64,000 bases of DNA from Henricia sp. BOLD:AAB3569 (lineage: Eukaryota; Echinodermata; Asteroidea; Spinulosida; Echinasteridae): the NCBI GenBank assembly GCA_037783545.1, contig JBBELK010000992.1:372001-436000 (forward strand), given 5' to 3'. This document shows, one piece after another, positions 22,868-34,500 of this stretch (the stretch's first letter is position 1; each line of letters opens with the position of its first letter). Made by a program: the position numbers and the translations under genes. Below the pieces are notes generated by a model that was not told where the DNA came from, made no database searches, and saw nothing but the letters and a program-made list of their open reading frames with translations.

Positions 22868-23338
22868 CAGTTTGTGTGACTGTTATTGCTTTGCCCGCAC
22901 TGGATTTGTGTTGTTGATCCAAATTTCATGCTGATAACTTTGGACCGTCCCCGACTACTGGACTGTTAGTAACTACATTTGCCTACTCAACATGTGTTAT
23001 GTGTTGTACACTCCAAAGATGAGGGCAGAATAATCCCTTGTACACACATCGAGTACTGAGACAGTCTATCTCAGTACTCAAGGCATTTGCAACTCCTTCT
23101 ATATTATTGGTTTAACCCTCTGCTTGTGTTTCAGAGTAAAGGATAGTAATTGTTTATCTTGGTACATTTACATGACCAGTGTGTTGTTTACATAACCAGT
23201 GTGTTTTTTAAATATTCATTAAGTGTTTTCAAATCAGTGAAATACCAGACTCCAGTTTACAAATTCACTGATCAAACAAATGTTTATTTCATAAAGCTGT
23301 TTTATTCAAATTGTTAAAACAAAACTTAGAAGAGGGGA
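22868..23338 (+). other. gypsy 3' UTR with polypurine tract
   Basis: Non-coding DNA between the pol stop and the 3' LTR. A perfect 11-bp hairpin (GAGTACTGAGA / TCTCAGTACTC) lies at about 23051-23079. The polypurine tract AGAAGAGGGGA ends at 23338, directly before the LTR. Confidence 0.75.
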
Positions 23339-23470
23339 TGTAGCGATTCATATCTAATCGATGCATTGTAGCAAGTCACTCCTAACATGGCCGCTTACAT
23401 GTTCGTATGTGAACTCGTGTTGTCATCCAATAAACCTTGAATAGTTCCCAAAATATCGGAGTCGATAACT
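23339..23470 (+). repeat. gypsy 3' LTR, 5' part
   Basis: Starts TGTAGCGATTC immediately after the polypurine tract, the expected LTR start. It contains CAATAAACC (polyadenylation-signal-like) near 23430. The LTR end and the 5' LTR are not visible, because a degraded DNA transposon follows and the 5' part of the element is missing. Confidence 0.6.
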
Positions 23471-24356
23471 TTCTTCAGATGGGATGATGATTACACTGAA
23501 ACTAATTGAGGACGTCCCTGATGCAAGAAATTCACCTGAAGATCTTGATCAAAGCGTCCAGTATGGTGAATGGTTCCTGCAGCATGGTGTTCTGGCGCAT
23601 CTAGTCGTCATTGAGACAGGTTACAACGTCTGGACTCGACGCTCCCAGGGTAGAGCTCCGCGAGGGATGGCTGCAAGACGAGTCGTCGACAGACGACGAG
23701 GGAGAATTGCAATGTCACCTTCGCTGTTTCTAGTGAAGTAGGATTGGTGCACCACCGAATCGCATTCGATGGTTTAGGATAAACAACAAACAATCAACAA
23801 AACAAAACAGGAAAAACATTTTTAAAAAACCATTCAAACACAATACAAGATTAGGTATTGGTCAGTTAACCAATAAAGATCCCTCCCCCCCCCCCCCGAA
23901 AAAAAAAAGAAGAAAGAAGAAAACAAAGAAGAAAAAACCTCAAGGGCCCCAGTCTACTGGAAACATAATTCAAGAAAATAAGGTTTGCCTGAATTAAAGT
24001 GAAGGTACAAAACAGTTGCCTAGTACAGTTTATCTGTTTATTTGTATTTCTTTAGTCGTACTTATTTGAATTTTCATTTAGCGAAATTGATTGTCTCTTT
24101 ACGAAATTGAAAAAAATTAAATCAGTAAAATCTCCAGTCGAACCAGCTTTGCTAAATTGAATGCCGATTTAGTGTCACGAAAAAGAATGACGATATGCTA
24201 AATTGAACACAGTGCTAAAGGAATGCCTCAAAACGAAATTGAATGGCCGAATTCTGAATTTGAAACGCAGTAACAACTGGAGAGGCAAAATAGATTTAAT
24301 TCGAACGCACGAAAACTAAATCGGCTGCTCATTTGCCGAAATTGACCGAGAAAACC
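23471..24356 (+). mobile_element. degraded IS630-like element, right end visible
   Basis: It carries the transposase fragment above and ends at 24356 with GAAATTGACCGAGAAAACC followed by TA, a diverged version of the 18066 end. The 24050-24340 part is full of GAAATTGAATG-type subterminal words. The left TIR is not found; it seems lost in the gypsy LTR. A C-run next to a purine-rich stretch lies at 23885-23937. Confidence 0.65.
23484..23781 (+). pseudogene. degraded IS630-like transposase fragment
   Basis: Homologous to residues about 107-200 of the transposase at 16629-17684: TLKLIEDVPDARN, ETGYNVWTRRSQGRAPRG and, after a one-base shift, NVTFAVSSEVGLVHHRI. The first catalytic Asp is deleted (IETGY instead of IDETGY). 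N- and C-terminal parts and the other catalytic residues are absent. Confidence 0.88.
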
Positions 24357-25015
24357 TATAGTATGAATGGATAGGTCACATATACCGCCTTTGGATCTTA
24401 CTGTTAATAGTTCTGTTTCATTTTGTTTATCCACACAGGAGGGGCTAATCGGATCGGATTTGGCATCTTGGCAGCAACTGTTAACGACAACAACCGTGAC
24501 AGCAGAAGCCAAGGCCACAACCACTCATCATGCACATCACAGTTGATCTGACAAGGCTACTGCTAAGCAAGGCTTCGGCGTGAACTACGTATTATTGATC
24601 AAAGTTGTATGTTGGCCCCTTTTTCGACACAGAACGAACTTTCCAATCTGAATTTAACCTTTCTTTGGCTGTGTAAACTACAAACATAAAAATACGCTCT
24701 TCTCTGACTTCATATAGTGCAGCTGAGCTAAACATCACTCAAGCATTCTCGAACTCATTGTTAACACAGTATGATGTGAAACATTTAAAGATGAACATGT
24801 TTGAAGGAAGCCAAACACTTTCATTTATAAAATACCAGTATATATTTGGCCTACACCTGCTGCTAAAGTATATACATGTACATCAAATATCAACAAATAA
24901 AAAAAATAAAAAATGTAAAACTGTCAAGTCCATCGTGTGGTGTTTGCCTTTATTTAGTGTCCTTTATACCAAAATCTTATAAAAAGATTTTAACATCATA
25001 AATTAACCGACTGTT
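24357..25015. other. intergenic, nothing recognised
   Basis: AT-rich DNA without recognised genes or repeats. Confidence 0.4.
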
Positions 25016-25310
25016 GGTAAAATATTGCCCAATTATCGGAACAGCATTTCAGTAAAATGCGCAACCATTCGGGTATAACCAACTGCATGGTTAAAATTTG
25101 CCCAACTCACCATTAACCAACAGATTGGTTGAAATATTAATTAACCAATAATTGGTTCAAACGTTTAACCAACCACGCATTAAAATTTAACCAACCTGGG
25201 TTTGGTTAAGGTTCTAACCAACTGTTGGGATGTTCACCTGGTATTACATGGTTGGTTAAATTTTAACCAAGTTGGTTAAAATGTGTAACCAACGTTCTGA
25301 GAGTGTAGAG
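25016..25310. repeat. word-biased TTAACCAACTGTTGGTTAA region
   Basis: About 15 degenerate copies of AACCAA/TTGGTT words, many arranged as local palindromes, occupy roughly 300 bp with irregular spacing. The design resembles the ACGTTGG and TTCGCCC patches elsewhere in the window. Confidence 0.8.
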
Positions 25311-25494
25311 ACCGGAAAGGGACCGGTACCATCCGGGAATCGAAATGTCATCCCGGAGAGCTCAGATCATGCCGATCAGTAGCAGAATGTAATGAGGAAG
25401 TTGTTGTTGTTGTATATTTTCCCTTTATGCCATCAACTATACGGTTTTAGCTTTAACTATACTATATTATATTATCAACTTGAAATGAAGAAGA

Positions 25495-25660
25495 AGGAGT
25501 TGCAGTTTTAGAAGTGGGAGGAAAACCCCCAGGAGAAAACCCACGCGGTCGAGTAGGGACTGCAAACCCAATCCACATACACGCCCCGGATTCGAACCCG
25601 GGACCCCAGAGGTGAAAGGCGAGGAAAGAACCCGTACGCCAACCCGACCGCCCTAATGAG
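25495..25660 (-). mobile_element. tRNA-derived SINE
   Basis: On the minus strand: GGTCGGGTTGGCGTACGGG (A box, about 25630-25648), then GGTCCCGGGTTCGAATCC (B box, about 25588-25605), followed by GTGTATGTGGATTGGGTTTG and the body TGGGTTTTCTCCTGGGGG. This head-plus-body layout is a common invertebrate SINE type. It ends near 25495. Confidence 0.8.
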
Positions 25661-25897
25661 GAAGGGCCTATAGGGCGTCCTTTTATATGCATCGTGAGGC
25701 CGCACCGGCTACAGTCCGGCGACAATCGGGAAATTTAAGACCGTCTTGGTCCTTTAAAGCATATTTGATTTTTTTTCTCCGAACGGATTTTTGAAGCATT
25801 TACTGTATTTTAATGACAAAACATCTTTGTATTTTAGATATCGGCAACCCTGTAAGAAACGCCGTTTTTATACAGCCGTTTTTTTGCGCCTCGCCTA

Positions 25898-26098
25898 GAC
25901 TTGCCCAGGTCTGACTTTATGTGGTGCGGTGCGTGCAGCGCGCCATCTGGACTGGTGGCCTATCAATTCTCTTTTGACATAAGACTTTCTGAGACAGAGG
26001 AAACAGAAGAAAACAGATTGGACAGGCCGCCGGTCCGGAGGGCGCACTGTGCGCTGCGCGTTGCAAACCGAGTACGGGAGGTCAGACTTGGGCACGTC
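25898..26098. mobile_element. fold-back MITE, GACTTGCCCAGGTCTGAC ends
   Basis: The left end GACTTGCCCAGGTCTGAC (25898-25915) pairs with the right end at 26081-26098. Inner arms (GTGCAGCGCGCC...GGACTGGTGGCCT against its complement near 26020-26060) continue the inverted symmetry, so the 200-bp element is one imperfect palindrome. Confidence 0.7.
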
Positions 26099-26146
26099 AA
26101 CCCCTTGTGTTATTGGCGGTCAACATACTTTAGTTTCATTACATTA

Positions 26147-26593
26147 CCAGGGTATCAATGTGAGCTTTGACTGGGTCCCCAGTTAGTGTGGCATTTAGGG
26201 AAATGAAACTGCCGACGCTGAAGCTAAACGTAGTGCTAACAAAAGTAAAATTGGCATACCAATTAACCTTTCTAAATACTTAAACGGATCTTTAGAGAAG
26301 AAATGAAATATAATTGGCAAACCTCATTGAATAACAAGCAGGATTATCTCAAATGGATCAAACCTGAAGTTAATTTTATTATGAATAGTTGGAGTAATAA
26401 TAGAACAGATGATGTTGTTTTTCATAGTCTACGGATGGGGATGGGCAAATCTCTGAATAATTGTCTTCGTCTCATAAACAAACATGACGATGGCTTATGT
26501 TCTCAATGCGGTGTACCCGACACAGTGATGTATTTTAAAAATATAAACAACAACGAGCTTGGCTTAAAAGAAAATTGCAACGCGACAACTTAA
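26147..26593 (+). pseudogene. LINE pol tail: RNase H and C-terminal zinc motif
   Basis: Two frames give the end of a non-LTR retrotransposon polyprotein. The first reads YQGINVSFDWVPS, a stop, CGI, a stop, then GNETADAEAKRSANK, clearly the WVPSHxGIxGNExAD region of RNase H with two stops. The second (from 26303) reads YLKWIKPE, VFHSLRMGMGKSLNNC and CSQCGVPDTVMYF, the CX2C/HX4C-like tail found in RNase-H-bearing LINEs, with its His changed to Tyr. The fragment is truncated upstream at the fold-back MITE. Confidence 0.82.
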
Positions 26594-27269
26594 ATTTAAA
26601 ATGCCTTCTTGGTGGTCCCAATCCACCTTCCAAACTAGTCATCCACTTTACCAAACTTTGCAAGGTGGACATCTGATTATACACCTTTCTTTTACTTTGC
26701 ATATGTCTCTCACATTCTACTCATTTGGGCGTGGTCTTGCAGTAGTATACAGCTAACCTACAGTGTGTAGTTTAATATATTCTCATCAATACTCTGTCAA
26801 AAAACAAGCTCATGTATCATAACATGGTGTCATATTTGGAGGCATGAACTGACTTGGTGGCGTTTGCCCCCATACAGTAAACGCTTCCAAATGATTGCAT
26901 CTCACCTTTCCTTATGGATGATCTCGTTTGTCTTAAATGTATAGATAGTATATTTGTAGGAATATCTTTTTTTTTCATAATAATGCTCAGATAACGTGTT
27001 TGACCTGCTGTATGTATACCTTCGACACCCCGTTCTGACTAGCGTGAATGGCCTTTCGTTGCCGAAAAACGCCATCTTAAACTAAACGCTTTGCTCATAC
27101 GAATGAAAACCAGTTTTATTCTAAACCAACTACCTCAATAAAGACAAGGACAATGAGTACTTCATTTCAAGTAATTCATTATACAGTATGGGTTGGTGTC
27201 TGTGTTCGGATGCCAACTACCCTTTACAACACTTCTACTTTTCAACAAAATGAACTATATTTACACCAT
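26594..27269. other. intergenic, nothing recognised
   Basis: No coding or repeat structure seen. Confidence 0.4.
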
Positions 27270-27545
27270 AATCAGAACGCATATCGCAAATTTGCAATGA
27301 ACTATGAGATTTAGGCAAAATCACGTTCGAAGATTTAGAACGGTAATCTCTCCAGGAACGTGGCGAGGCTTTCGGTATCAGTCCATAAAAGGCACTCGGA
27401 GGCCACGACAAAAAAAAAACATTTTCTGATAGACGAGGAAACGTGGGTGCATCCTAGGATACCAAAAGAGAGTGCACTCCCTTGTTCATTGCCCCATTAC
27501 CTGGATTGCTTACCGAGGTGCCTGAATTTGTTTCTTTGCGAGAAA
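27270..27545 (+). repeat. dispersed repeat, copy 1
   Basis: Similar over about 270 bp to the minus strand of 58670-58915: CTCTCCAGGAACRTGGC, TTTCGGTATCAGTCCAT, GGCACTCGGAGGCCACGA, GAGGAAACGTGGGTGCATCC, GATACCAAAAGAG and TTACCTGGATTGCTTACCG are shared. No protein or tRNA signal is recognised, so the family is unnamed. Confidence 0.75.
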
Positions 27546-27639
27546 ATCTAAGTTTAAATGAAACAAAAAGATTCAACTGAGTGAGCTCAAGACATTCATG
27601 TCATAAAAATATAGAAAGTGAATTACATGTAGTTATTCT

Positions 27640-28125
27640 GATAATAGTTATAGTCCATGGGCCAGAGGGGCCCACCGTGCACATCCGATCCCCCTAGAAT
27701 TTACGAAACAACTTTTTTTTCTAGTGTGGCATATGAGCCGCTAAGGCAGGTTGGGCCACTATGCCAGAATTGCCTCCCTGACAACCTGCACGTCTAGGGC
27801 TGTTTTTGAGACATGGGATTCGAAAGGTCTGGTCATCAAATGCAGGTTTAAAGGCACAGGCTCGTCAGCAATGCGCGCGCGCCAAAGGCATGGAGCTGCG
27901 TATTTCGTGGCACGAAATTGGCGCGCGCGCATTGCTGACGATGTGTATAAATTGTTGTTTCTCTCCACAGGTTGCGCAGGGTTGGAAATGGTTGGAAATG
28001 GGAAGGGGGGACACAAAATATAAAATATTTTATTGCCGTTTGAGCGGGGCGAATTAGGAAATAACGATCCTCTGCCTTTAATCAGGATAAAAACCTAACA
28101 AATTTGGCCATGCCGGTTCAGCCCG
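27640..28125 (-). repeat. inverted arm flanking the minisatellite, left
   Basis: Three blocks are inverted copies of the other flank: 27645-27720 matches 29940-30020, 27728-27846 matches 29245-29350, and 28078-28125 matches 29190-29243. The first gap reflects a deletion in this arm; the second is a 226-bp TTAA-flanked insertion. The arms make the minisatellite the loop of a large fold-back structure. Confidence 0.8.
27852..28077. mobile_element. MITE with TTAA target duplication
   Basis: A 226-bp element with ends AGGCACAGG and CCTCTGCCT, flanked by TTAA on both sides (27848-27851 and 28078-28081). The other arm of the surrounding inverted repeat has a single TTAA at the same place (about 29238-29241), an independent empty site. 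A 24-bp perfect inverted pair (starting CTCGTCAGCAATGCGCGCGC, about 27861-27940) lies inside. TTAA duplication points to the piggyBac or Kolobok superfamilies; AGGC ends favour Kolobok. Confidence 0.82.
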
Positions 28126-29200
28126 AAACCATCCCAGCCCAGCCCAAAGCCATCCGGCTCAGTCTGAAGCCATCCCGGCCCAACCTGAAGCCATCATGGC
28201 CCAGCCGAAGCCATCCCAGCCAAGCCCAATGTACTCCCAGCTACTCTCAAACCCCAAAACCCCAGCCCGAAGCCATCCCAGCCCAGCTCTAAGCCATCCC
28301 AACCCAGCCCGAAGCCATCCCAGTCTAGCCCGAAGTCATCCCGTTTTAGCCCGTAGCCATCCCGGCCCAGCCCGAAGCCATCCCGGCCCAGCACGAAGCC
28401 ATCCCGGCCCAGCACGAAGCCATCCCGGAGCAACCTGAAGCCATCCTGGCCCAGCCCGACGCCATCCCAGCCAAGCCCAATGCCCTCCCAGCCCAGCCCA
28501 AACCCCCAGCTCAGCTCTAAGTCATCCTAGCCCAGCCCGAAGCCATCCCGTTTTAGCCCAAATCCATACCGGCCCAGCCCGAAGCCATCCAAGCCAAGCT
28601 TAATGCCCTCCCAGCTATGCCCAAACCCAAAACCCCAGCCTTGAGACATCCCCAGCTCTAAACCATCACAGCCCAGCCCGAAGCATGACAGGCAAGCCTG
28701 AAGCCATCAACGCCTAGCCCGAAGCCATCAAAACCTAGCCCGAAGCCATCCCGTTTCAGCCCGAAATCATCCCGGTTTAGCCCGAAGCCATCCCGGCCCA
28801 GCCAGAAGCCATCCCGGCCCAGCCCGAAGCCATCCCGCCCACGCCAAAGCCATCCCGGACCAACTCGAGGCCATCTTGGCTCAGCCCGAAGACATCTCAA
28901 CCAAGCCCAATGCTCTCCCAGCTCGGCCCAAACCTCAAAACCCCTGCCCGAAGCCATTCTAGCCCAGCCCGAAGCCATTCTAGCCCAGCTTGAAGCAATC
29001 CTAGCCCAGCCCGAAGCCATCTCAGCCAAGCCCAAAGACCTCTCAGCTCAGCCCAAACCCCAAAACCCAAGCCCAAACCTCAAACCCCCAGCCCGAGGCC
29101 ATCCCAGCCCAACCTGAAGCATTCCAGCACAACCTGAAGCCATCCCAGCCTTAGGTTGGGCCGGATGGCTTGAGGCTGGGCTTGGATGGCTTCGGGCTGA
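28103..29200. repeat. 21-bp minisatellite CCCAGCCCGAAGCCATCCCGG
   Basis: About 50 diverged copies of a 21-bp unit. Variants with CCAAGCCCAATGCCCTCCCAG followed by AAACCCCAAAACC recur at about 28215, 28470, 28590, 28892 and 29026, giving an irregular higher-order pattern. The unit length is a multiple of three, so long spurious frames run on both strands; they are not genes. Confidence 0.92.
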
Positions 29201-31543
29201 ACTGGGATGGCCAAGTTTGTTAGGTTTGTATCCTGATTAAAACTGCATGGGATGACCAGACCTTTTGAATCCCATGTCTCAAAAACAGCCGTAGGTTGTC
29301 ATGGAGGCAAATCTGGCCGAGTGGCCCACCCTGCCTTAGCGGCTCATATGGTGGCTGGTGCAGCCAGTCTTGCCACAGTATCATGTTATAAACATTACTG
29401 AACAATAAAATTAGCTTCATCTGACATCAGCAGTTATATTACATAATTTATTGTCTCCACCCTTTCCATGCCTGTAAGTTTTTGTTTAATGTTGGGATAA
29501 TTTTAGTGCTATATTGACCCGCCTATTTCCCACGTTGTGCCAGAAAGCCTTTATACCAATATAATCAAATTTACCTGTATTTATATGGCGAATAAAATAC
29601 GTTGATACAAAATAATATCATGTTACAGTAAAACTTTATTAATTTGCACGTACAGTTTTATTTGAAGGCGAGGATTACCAAATTTAACGAAACTCCCTTT
29701 AAATTTGACCTATGTTGACCTGCTTACTAACTTAAAAGACATATACCACTGTGTAGAACTCACCATTCTGAGGGATAACTTGTATCTCTACGACAATTGT
29801 TGACGGAACAATGGATATTTGAATTTCCCCTAACCCTAAAAAGGCCGTCAAAAGTCTTGGGCTTGAGGGTTCATGTAACATCCAAAACCAAGGAGTGAGT
29901 CCCAGTTAATCTCATGTTAACATGTCTTAAAATAAAGTACAGATGGAAAAAAAGTAGTTTCGTCAATTCTAGGGGGTGGGGGGAGGGGTGCACGGTGGGC
30001 CCCTCTGGCACATGGACTATTAATTATACGTGGTATGAACTCCTGTACATGTATTAATATCTTTTGTATAAACAACCCTTTAGGCTCTTCGGACATTGAG
30101 AAAATTGTATTAGCATAATTATGCGAATGCATATTGGGATTAAACATGTTTGAAAGAATAATAATAATTAAAGTAACAGAAAGCCTAGTGCAATTATTGC
30201 AACGGGGAATATTTGCAAAGAATTACAGTGAAGTATATCTAGAATAAGATCATGCGTATTGAAATCAAATTGCTTATTGATTGAAGGAATTATTATCAAA
30301 GTACACAAATAACAAGTGAGTGGTTAAGGGCGATTACTTAATTGCAACATGTTGATGTAACTGCAAATGAAGCTTAGTGAACTAATCTAGACTTTATACG
30401 GCGTTAAAAGGAATTGTAGCTCTGCTTTAAAAAACAACAAGCTTTAGGGAACTTAAGATTTGTGGAAATTACGGACAAACGAAAACGTTTATTTGGATTA
30501 GGCCTAATAAGGCCAATATTTGTTGATAATTATCAAAATACAAAGGAATAAGAGCAATAAATGAATCATTTGTTATGCATAAAGAAGTTACAATTTAAAG
30601 TGGACCTTAATGATAGAGTACCGTACCATACAAACAAGCTGTAGCCCTCCAGGCTCCTCGGATTATCTCTCCGGCTTCAATTCATTATACTGACCAACTA
30701 GCAATGTTCTTAAAATTTAAAGAACTCTGGATGCCGCAATGGGGCGACACTTTGGGAAGTCTCCTCCCGGGGACCACCGAAATTTCGGCAAGAATCACTC
30801 AAAATGACACCTTATATTTTTACCCAAAGCTTCCAGAGATGCTTCCAGATCTAAGAGAGACAGTTCTAGACCTAATAAAAATGGTTCTCGATTATAAAAA
30901 AATGGTTTTTGACCTAACAAAATTGTTTAAAAAACAAACAAATATTAGGGCGACACCAAAATGTCGCCCTATTGAGCGTGTCGCCCTAATATAGCTTTTT
31001 TACACACAAAATGTCGCCCTATCCTAGCATTCACAGTTTTTTAACCAATAATTATTATAATTGTTTAAACAACGCTGAATGCCGCAATAGGGCGACATTT
31101 CGGGAAGACTCTCCCCGGGGACCACCGAAATTTCGGCAAGAGTTACTCAAAATGACACCTTATTTTTGTACCCAAAGCTTCTGGAGATGCTTCCAGACCG
31201 AAGAGAAACAGCTCCAGTCCCAATAAAAATGGTTCTCGACCTAAAAAAAAATGTTTTTTGACCTAAAAAAATGATTTTTAAACTCAAAAATATTATGTCG
31301 CCCTATTGAGCAGGTCGCCCTAATATAGCTTTTTTACAGACGATTTGTCGCCCTCTTCTAGCATTGATAGTCATTTTTTTTTTTGTAAACATACATACAT
31401 ATTCCTCTGTACTTGTTTACCGAATTTCCCAGGAAAACAGCAATATAAGACTTACAGAGCATACAGTCACTGCATGGAAGTTCCTCTGAAAGAAATGAAA
31501 GATAGGATATGAATTATAAGTCGTAATATTAATTTTATTTCCT
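29075..31543. repeat. long direct repeat A, copy 1 (2.47 kb)
   Basis: Nearly identical to 34783-37011 (a handful of single-base differences) except for a 240-bp block, 29511-29750, missing in copy 2. It begins inside the minisatellite tail (AAACCTCAAACCCCCAG) and ends at TTTTATTTCCT. No coding frame. Internally it has two diverged tandem units of about 349 bp (starting near 30731 and 31080) with GGGCGACA / TGTCGCCCT words. The ends are not TG...CA and lie inside other repeats, so it is not a normal LTR. Confidence 0.9.
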
Positions 31544-34500
31544 GTTACTTTTGTTTTTGAACTTATTGATGAAAGTCAGTGGATTATGATCTGTATGCAC
31601 AGTGAGCGGGAAAGGACCCGTGACGTAAATCTCAAAATGCTCGATTGCCAGGACTAGAGCCAACATGTCCTTTTCGATTGTCGAATAATTCTTTTGATGT
31701 TTGTTAATTTTCCGTGAAAAGTAACTCACTGGGTGGTAATAGCCCTGGCCATCGGCCTGAAGTAATACAGCTCCTACGCCCACGTCACTTGCATCTATGT
31801 TCATTACGAACGGTTTCTCAAAATCGGCTATTGTCAAAACCGGTTCACTGGTCATAACTTTCTTCAATTGCTCAAGTGCCAGCTGGCACTGAGGTGACCA
31901 CACAAATTGTACACTCTTGGCTAACAAACAAGTCAGTGGATTCGCTACTGTTGCAAAATTGGGACAGAACTTCCGGAAAAATCCTGCCATACCTAAAAAC
32001 CTCATGAGCTCTTTTTCACTTGTGGGCGTAGGATATTCATTAATTGCTAATACCTTTGCAGCTTTTGGCAAAATCTTGCCGTTTCCTACTTCATGACCCA
32101 AATACGTTACGCTGGCTTTGCCAACATCACTTTTTTTTAGATTCACTGTGAGATTGGCAGTGGACAACTGACTGAACAAAGTCTTTGTGATCTCAACATG
32201 CTCTTGCCATGTACTCGAGTAAATCACGACGTCATATATGTAAACGACGCACCCGTGCATACCGGCTGTGACTTTACTTATCAGCCTAGTGAAAGTATCA
32301 GGCGCATTCTTCATACCAAAAGGCATGACGTTGCACGAATACAACCCATTTGGCGTAGCAAATGCTGATATCTCTTTGGCTCGTTCTGTCAGTGGTACCT
32401 GCCAATACCCTTTCAGCAAATCGTATTTACTGACAAACGAGGCGTGACCAATCCTGTCTATGCAGTCATCCAACCTAGGTATAGTGAAACAATCAGTCTT
32501 CGTGACAGAGTTCACCTTGCGATAGTCTATGCAAAATCTTTTTGATCCATCTTCTTTTGGAACAAGCAACACAGGTGAACTCCACGCACTTTGACTAGGG
32601 GAGACAATGTCATTATCAAGCATATATTGAATTTCCTCATTGATTGCTTTCAATTTCACAGGATTCAATCGGTATGGATGTTGTTTGACAGGACTGGCCT
32701 CGCCTACGTCTACATCATGGAATAATAATGACGTACGGCCCGGCTTATCGGAGAAAACGTCTGGAAATGACTGAATGACTTCAGTCATCTTCAAGCGTTC
32801 ATCATGTCCCAAGTGTTGAAGTTTCAACTCAAGGTTGCTCAATATTTCCGAGTTTTTTGTCATGATGGCTGAAACTTCCAATAAACCGGACTCCCCGTCA
32901 TCAGATTCCATGTGCATGGTTGTATCATTGTCAACGTTCTGTACCAGAGCCAGAGCTACTGAACCCTTTTGTCGTTCATGGTATTTTTTCAACATGTTAA
33001 TGTGACACACTCGTTTCCCTTTCCTACGATCAGGTGTATTTACCACGTAATTGACACTATTGAGTTTCTTTTCAATTTGATACGGACCACTAAACTTGGC
33101 ATGCAAACAGTCTCCCTGAACCGGCAACAAGACTAGAACTAGATCGCCAGGTTCGAAATCTCGTTCTACGGACTCTTTGTCAAACCTCGTTTTCATACGT
33201 GTTTGCGACTGAGCAAGATTAGCTTTGGCTATTGTTTGAGCGGTATGCATTCTTTCGTTCAAATCTGAAACAAAGTCAAGCAAGTTAATTCGAGTTTCAG
33301 ATTGGGGCTCAAGGAGTTTCTCTTTCATCAACTTGAGTGGTCCCCGAACTTCATGCCCAAACACGAGCTCAAAAGGGCTAAAACCAGTAGCCTCAGAAGG
33401 GACCTCTCTTGTTGCAAACAGGAGAAAATCAATTCCCTTATCCCAATCATTCTGCCGCTCATAACAATACTTAGTCATCATGCTCTTTAAAGTCTGGTGG
33501 TACCGTTCAAGAAGACCCTGGGACTGAGGATGGTAAGCCGATGAAACGGATTGTGTAATTCCCAAAGATTTTAAAACTTGTCTGAACACCGAACTGGTAA
33601 AGTTTGACCCCTGATCGTGCTGAATTTCTTTTGGTAACCCCATTTTTGTAAAAAACTTGACAAGGGCCTCAGAAATGGCAGTTGCCGTTATTTTCCTCAG
33701 AGGAATAGCCTCGGGATAACGGGTCACTACGTCAATGATTGTCAAAAGGTACTGATGACCTGATCTCGTTTTCGGCAATGGTCCTACACAGTCTATTATT
33801 ACCTTATCAAAAGGTTGCCCACGTGCAGGAATGGGAATCAGTGGAGCGTTTTGTATTTTCTGATTAGGTTTTCCTGCTATTTGGCATGTATGGCAAGTTT
33901 TGCAAAACTCACTGACATCCTTGTACAATTTTGGCCAAAAGAAATGTCGCATGATTCTGTCTCGAGTCTTGCGCACTCCCAAATGACCAGACATTGGTTG
34001 TTCATGAGCCACTCTCATGATCTCTTTACGGTATGACAATGGAACTACAATTTGGTTAATTATGCCCCATTCTTCGTCTGCCGGAATTTCGGGGTGGCGC
34101 CATTTGCGCATAAGCACACCCGTTTCCGATTTGAAATAACAAACCGGAACTGCTTTAGCCTCACTTTCACTGAGGGCAGAGACACTGAGCCTACTCAATT
34201 CCTGATCGGCCTCCTGCTCTGCAATTAACTTAGATCGATCGAGCACAATGGGCTTAGAATCACCAAAATTGTCTTTCTCTAGACTGCAGTCTGGAGTCAA
34301 AGACTTTGAATTTACAAGTTTGGTCCAAAATGTATCTGCCAAATCAATACATTCATTATTGGCCCTATTTTCAAGTACTTTAACCTCCTTCCCATTATCA
34401 CGGGCCATGGACCTGGTGGTTACACAGGCGGGAAAAATGCCGGGAAAATCCTCCGAAATCCGCTCTGTGTCAGGATTTAAGGAAGGAGTTGTCGTTAATT

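Noticed and set aside
28194..29035. Long repetitive frames such as SHPGPARSHPG and LGRDGFGLGRDG
   Set aside because: The 21-bp unit is a multiple of three, so frames stay open by arithmetic on both strands. Not genes.
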